Shown here one piece after another: positions 61,206 to 64,000 of a stretch of DNA of 64,000 nucleotides; the stretch's first letter is position 1; every line of letters begins with the position of its first letter. The notes beneath the pieces were generated by a model that worked only from the letters and a program-made list of their open reading frames with translations, made no database searches and was not told the origin of the DNA. The stretch is from Halorussus gelatinilyticus (GTDB lineage Archaea > Halobacteriota > Halobacteria > Halobacteriales > Haladaptataceae): contig NZ_CP096658.1 of the NCBI RefSeq assembly GCF_023238445.1, positions 3,100,001-3,164,000 of the forward strand, given 5' to 3'. The position numbers and the translations under genes are program-made.

Positions 61206-62417
61206 TCACTCGCCGGGTCGCGTGAGTACCGACGAGTCGAGTTCGGCCGCCGCGTCCCGGCCGCTCAACGCCATCGTCAGGTCGAAGTCCGCGAGGAAGT
61301 TCCGGACGACTTCGCGGACGCCGTCCTCGCCGTCTATCGCCAGTCCGTAGACGTAGGGTCGGCCCAACAGCACCGCGTCAGCGCCGAGCGCCAGCGCCTT
61401 GATGGCGTCAGCGCCGCGGCGAATCCCGCTGTCGAACAGCACCGCGAACTCGTCGTCGTCAGCGCCCGGCGCGCGCTCGTCTTCCACCGCCTCCACGACG
61501 CCCGGTAGCGCCTCGACGGCCGAAATCGCGCCGTCCACCTGTCGCCCGCCGTGGTTCGAGACGACCACGCCGTCCACGTCCCTGCGGACCGCCTCGCGGG
61601 CGTCCTCGGAGTGGAGGATGCCCTTCAGAACCACGGGCAGGTCGGTGGCGTTCCGCACGCGCTCGACGGTCTCCCAGTCCATCGAGAGGTCGCCGAACTG
61701 CTCGACGAACCGCCAGAGGGCGGACTGCTCGTCCTCCTCCGGCGGCGCGTCGAGCGTGTCGCGGAACGCGGGGTCCGAGAGGTAGTTCGCCACGCCCTCG
61801 CCGTCGAGGAAGGGGAGGTAGGCGTTGGCCACGTCGCGCTCGCGCCACCCCATCGTCGGCGTGTCGAGCGTTATCACGATGGCCTCGTAGCCCGCGTCCT
61901 CGGCCCGCCGGACGAAGCTCTCGGTCACGTCGGGGTCCGCGTTCGGGTAGAGTTGGAACCACCCCGGCGAGTCGCCGAGTTCCTCCGCGACCTCCTCCAT
62001 CGTCGCCGACGCCGCGGAACTGGAAACGAAGGGCACGCCGAGCGATTCGGCGGCCCGCGCGCTGGCGAGTTCGCCGCCCTCGTGGATGATGGACTGGACG
62101 CCGACGGGCGCGAGTAGGACCGGCACCGCTAACCCTCGCCCGCAGACCTCGACCGAGAGGTCGCGCTCGGCCACGTCCCGCAACATCCGCGGCACGATGC
62201 GCCACCGCCGGAACGCCTCACGGTTCCGGTCGGCGGTGTCCTCGCCGCCCGCGCTCCCGACGACGTAGGCGCGGGCCTCCTCGGAGAGGGCCGCCATCGC
62301 GGCTTCCTCCAACTCGTCGGGCGAGACGGGCATCTCTGGGCGCTGGTCGGCGAGCATCCCGCCGGCGTACACCTCGCGCTGGCGATTCGGGCCGTAGGCT
62401 TCCGAAGGGTCGTCCAT
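61206..62417 (-). CDS. FMN-dependent alpha-hydroxy-acid oxidase/dehydrogenase
   Basis: VSNHGGRQVDGA (catalytic His-x-x-Arg region), FDSGIRRGADAIKALALGAD and GRPYVYGL are the family signature of lactate/glycolate oxidases and lactate 2-monooxygenase. PVLLAPVGVQ and SSSAASATMEEVAEE form the FMN site. 403 aa from ATG 62417; the open frame running upstream to 63593 overlaps a transporter antisense and is rejected. Probable role: oxidation of lactate or a similar 2-hydroxy acid. Confidence 0.87.
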   Translation of the reverse strand: MDDPSEAYGPNRQREVYAGGMLADQRPEMPVSPDELEEAAMAALSEEARAYVVGSAGGEDTADRNREAFRRWRIVPRMLRDVAERDLSVEVCGRGLAVPVLLAPVGVQSIIHEGGELASARAAESLGVPFVSSSAASATMEEVAEELGDSPGWFQLYPNADPDVTESFVRRAEDAGYEAIVITLDTPTMGWRERDVANAYLPFLDGEGVANYLSDPAFRDTLDAPPEEDEQSALWRFVEQFGDLSMDWETVERVRNATDLPVVLKGILHSEDAREAVRRDVDGVVVSNHGGRQVDGAISAVEALPGVVEAVEDERAPGADDDEFAVLFDSGIRRGADAIKALALGADAVLLGRPYVYGLAIDGEDGVREVVRNFLADFDLTMALSGRDAAAELDSSVLTRPGE

Positions 62418-62500
62418 GCGCGGTCCGTCGTCCGGCGGGGTGTTATAAGTTGACGTGCCAGTCGTCGGCGTTTCTACCCCGTAGATTCGTCTGCTGCCGA

Positions 62501-63640
62501 CTACTCCGTCTCCGCCCCGCGGACGCGCGCCAGCACCGCCGACGCCGCGACGCCGGCGACGAACGCCGCGCCGACGTTCGTCGCCACGCCCAGCACGCCG
62601 ACGCCCGCGGTCAGCGCGAGCGAGTCGGTGTCGAGGCTGGCTTTCCCCAACTCGACGGCGACGAGCGCGAGGACGACCCCGAGCGCGGACATCGGGAACG
62701 CCGCGACCAACTCGGCCGCGCCGAGCGCCGCGACGACGTAGAGGCCGCCCAGAATCAGGTTCGCGCCGGCGGTCCGCGCGCCGAAGGCGTGCTTGCCCGC
62801 GACGCCGCCGCTCCCGTGGCACATCGGGAGCGCGCCGAGCGGAACCGCCAGCAGGTTCATCGCGCCCATGCTCGTCGCCAGTTCGTCGGGCGAGACCTCG
62901 GCGTCGAACAGGTCCCCGAGCAGGAGCGAGGTCGCGACCGCGGCGTTTCCCACCGTCATCGCCAGTTGCGCGCCGGTCGCCGCGAGCGCGTCGCCGGTGA
63001 GCGCGAAGGCGTCGCCGGTCGCCGCTCCGGCGGCGACCGCGACGCCGCTTTTCGGAAGCGTCTCGAACGCCGGGACCGCTACGCTCGGCGCGCCGGTCTC
63101 GGCCGCCGCGAGACCGAGACCGACCGCGAGGACGGACAGCGCGGCCGCGCGTCGGTAGCCGAGCGCGACCACCGCACCGCCCACGGCCGCGGCCGCGAGG
63201 GCCGTCGTCGGTGCGCCAGCGCCGAGTTCGAGACCGGTCCGCGCGAGGACGAGCGCCACCGCCAACTGGACGCCCCGAATCACCGCGAGGTCGATGCGGT
63301 CGGCGAGCGCACCGAGCGCGCCGACCGACCCGAGACCGAGGAGGACCGCGCCCGCGAGCGTGCCGGCGACCGCCAACTCCGGCACCGACAGCGACCCCGC
63401 GATGACCAGCGCGGCGAGCGCCTTCATCGGTTCCACGGAGACCGGCGCGCCGTAGCGGAGCCCCCAGACCACCTGAAACGCGCCGAACCAGAGCAGTAGA
63501 ACGGGGAGCCGTAGCTCCGTCAGCGCCGAGACGGCGACCACGACCGGCAGGACCGTCACCGAGTCGCCGACCGCGCCGGTCGCGTCGCCCCACTCGACGG
63601 CGAGCGTCCGGTCCCGGAGCGCGGCGGTCGAGAACTCCAT
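62501..63640 (-). CDS. MOT1-like molybdate/sulfate transporter
   Basis: A protein of about 10-12 membrane helices with the two family motifs GAVGDSVTVLPVVV and PVSVEPMKALAAL, and a third, LPMCHGSGGVAGKHAFG. This matches the MFS_MOT1 (SulP-related) transporters. ATG 63640 chosen; the region upstream to 63709 is Arg-rich and unlikely to be coding. Confidence 0.85.
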   Translation of the reverse strand: MEFSTAALRDRTLAVEWGDATGAVGDSVTVLPVVVAVSALTELRLPVLLLWFGAFQVVWGLRYGAPVSVEPMKALAALVIAGSLSVPELAVAGTLAGAVLLGLGSVGALGALADRIDLAVIRGVQLAVALVLARTGLELGAGAPTTALAAAAVGGAVVALGYRRAAALSVLAVGLGLAAAETGAPSVAVPAFETLPKSGVAVAAGAATGDAFALTGDALAATGAQLAMTVGNAAVATSLLLGDLFDAEVSPDELATSMGAMNLLAVPLGALPMCHGSGGVAGKHAFGARTAGANLILGGLYVVAALGAAELVAAFPMSALGVVLALVAVELGKASLDTDSLALTAGVGVLGVATNVGAAFVAGVAASAVLARVRGAETE

Positions 63641-63755
63641 CGTCGGCACGTCGGGCGTAACCGACTTAGATTTACTGAGAAACTGAAAGCGCGGACGACG
63701 ACGCACCATGTAACCGAAAGTGGTTACTTACCGGGCGCTCAGAACTTCGGTTGGG

Positions 63756-64000
63756 TCAGTTCCCGGAGACGGCGAGGCGGACGTGGCCGAGTTCCGGAAT
63801 CGTCAGCTCGGCGGTGCCGCGGACCCACGAGGGCCGGACCGGGCGACTGCGCCCGACGGCCTGGTCGTAGAGTTCGTTGTTGTCGCCCAGCGTGACGAAC
63901 CCCGCGTTCGGGGCCGGGCAGTGCGTGACCTCGGCGCAGTTGTCGCCCGCGAGGTACTTCGGATTCGCCTTCCGATACCAGTTCTCCGAGTCGTTCACCC
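63756..64000 (-). CDS. Signal peptidase I-like protein, 5' end cut by window
   Basis: The open frame reaches the window edge. NCPAP-type Cys pair, GFVTLGDNNELYDQ (S26 box with GDN) and WVRGTAELTIPELGHVRL match the C-terminal part of haloarchaeal type I signal peptidases. The catalytic Ser/His would be in the missing N-terminal part. Confidence 0.7.
   Translation of the reverse strand, partial: VNDSENWYRKANPKYLAGDNCAEVTHCPAPNAGFVTLGDNNELYDQAVGRSRPVRPSWVRGTAELTIPELGHVRLAVSGN

Noticed and set aside
62418-63593. N-terminal extension of the alpha-hydroxy-acid oxidase to 795 aa
   Set aside because: The added part is Arg/Gly-rich and overlaps the MOT1-like transporter in another frame; the family starts at the ATG 62417.

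Overview
The window comes from a haloarchaeon (class Halobacteria). The proteins are strongly acidic, there are Tat signal peptides and lipoboxes, many promoters look leaderless with the TATA element about 25-40 nt before the ATG, and gene families such as a haloarchaeal CPD photolyase, ThyX, paired Fe/Mn superoxide dismutases and membrane-anchored HTH proteins are typical of the class. The genus cannot be fixed from the sequence.

The window has two parts. Positions 1 to about 43,355 are an integrated mobile element whose left end lies outside the window. It is visibly lower in GC than the rest, dropping to AT-rich stretches near 33.3 kb, and it stops at the 3' end of a tRNA-Glu(CTC) gene (43,356-43,430, minus strand). 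Just inside that border are two tail-to-tail tyrosine recombinases. Positions 43,431 to 64,000 are high-GC chromosomal sequence with ordinary housekeeping genes.

Layout of the element from left to right: (i) a partial double-HKD PLD-type nuclease with an unrecognised 634-aa partner; (ii) a beta-CASP/MBL-like protein with a long acidic tail; (iii) a TRAM-domain protein divergent from a UPF1/DNA2-like SF1 helicase; (iv) small proteins and a DnaQ-like DEDD exonuclease; (v) the central block at 11.0-28.6 kb, described next; (vi) an accessory segment with a DUF234-type ATPase, a membrane-anchored Mrr-like nuclease, a TraB-family protein, a non-coding region resembling an origin, an N6-adenine methyltransferase, a PLD-nuclease/SF3-ATPase fusion and a HicB-like protein; (vii) the integration module.

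The central block is the main result. Two back-to-back operons share an 80-bp divergent promoter. The leftward operon encodes an AAA+/winged-helix ATPase, a 239-aa unknown, a DUF2797 protein, a long prokaryotic Argonaute of the NgAgo type (OB-fold N-terminus, complete DEDD PIWI tetrad), an MrfB/YprB-like DEDD exonuclease with HhH, and an MrfA-like DUF1998 helicase. The rightward operon encodes Mre11, Rad50, NurA, a 26-aa mini-ORF, a HerA-associated protein and HerA. Nearly all junctions are ATGA or TAATG overlaps. I infer one functional unit: guide-directed DNA cleavage coupled to helicase/nuclease resection, carried on a mobile element and plausibly acting against plasmids, viruses or competing elements. 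I know of no described system with this composition.

Two non-coding systems also stand out. One is a set of G-string plus TGTCCAGAA boxes (28.6 kb and 33.06-33.94 kb) with a long inverted repeat around an AT-rich core, which resembles a haloarchaeal Orc1/Cdc6-type origin. The other is a duplicated array of GTAC motifs on a 12-bp period (36.6 and 40.2 kb), which looks like iterons or a centromere.
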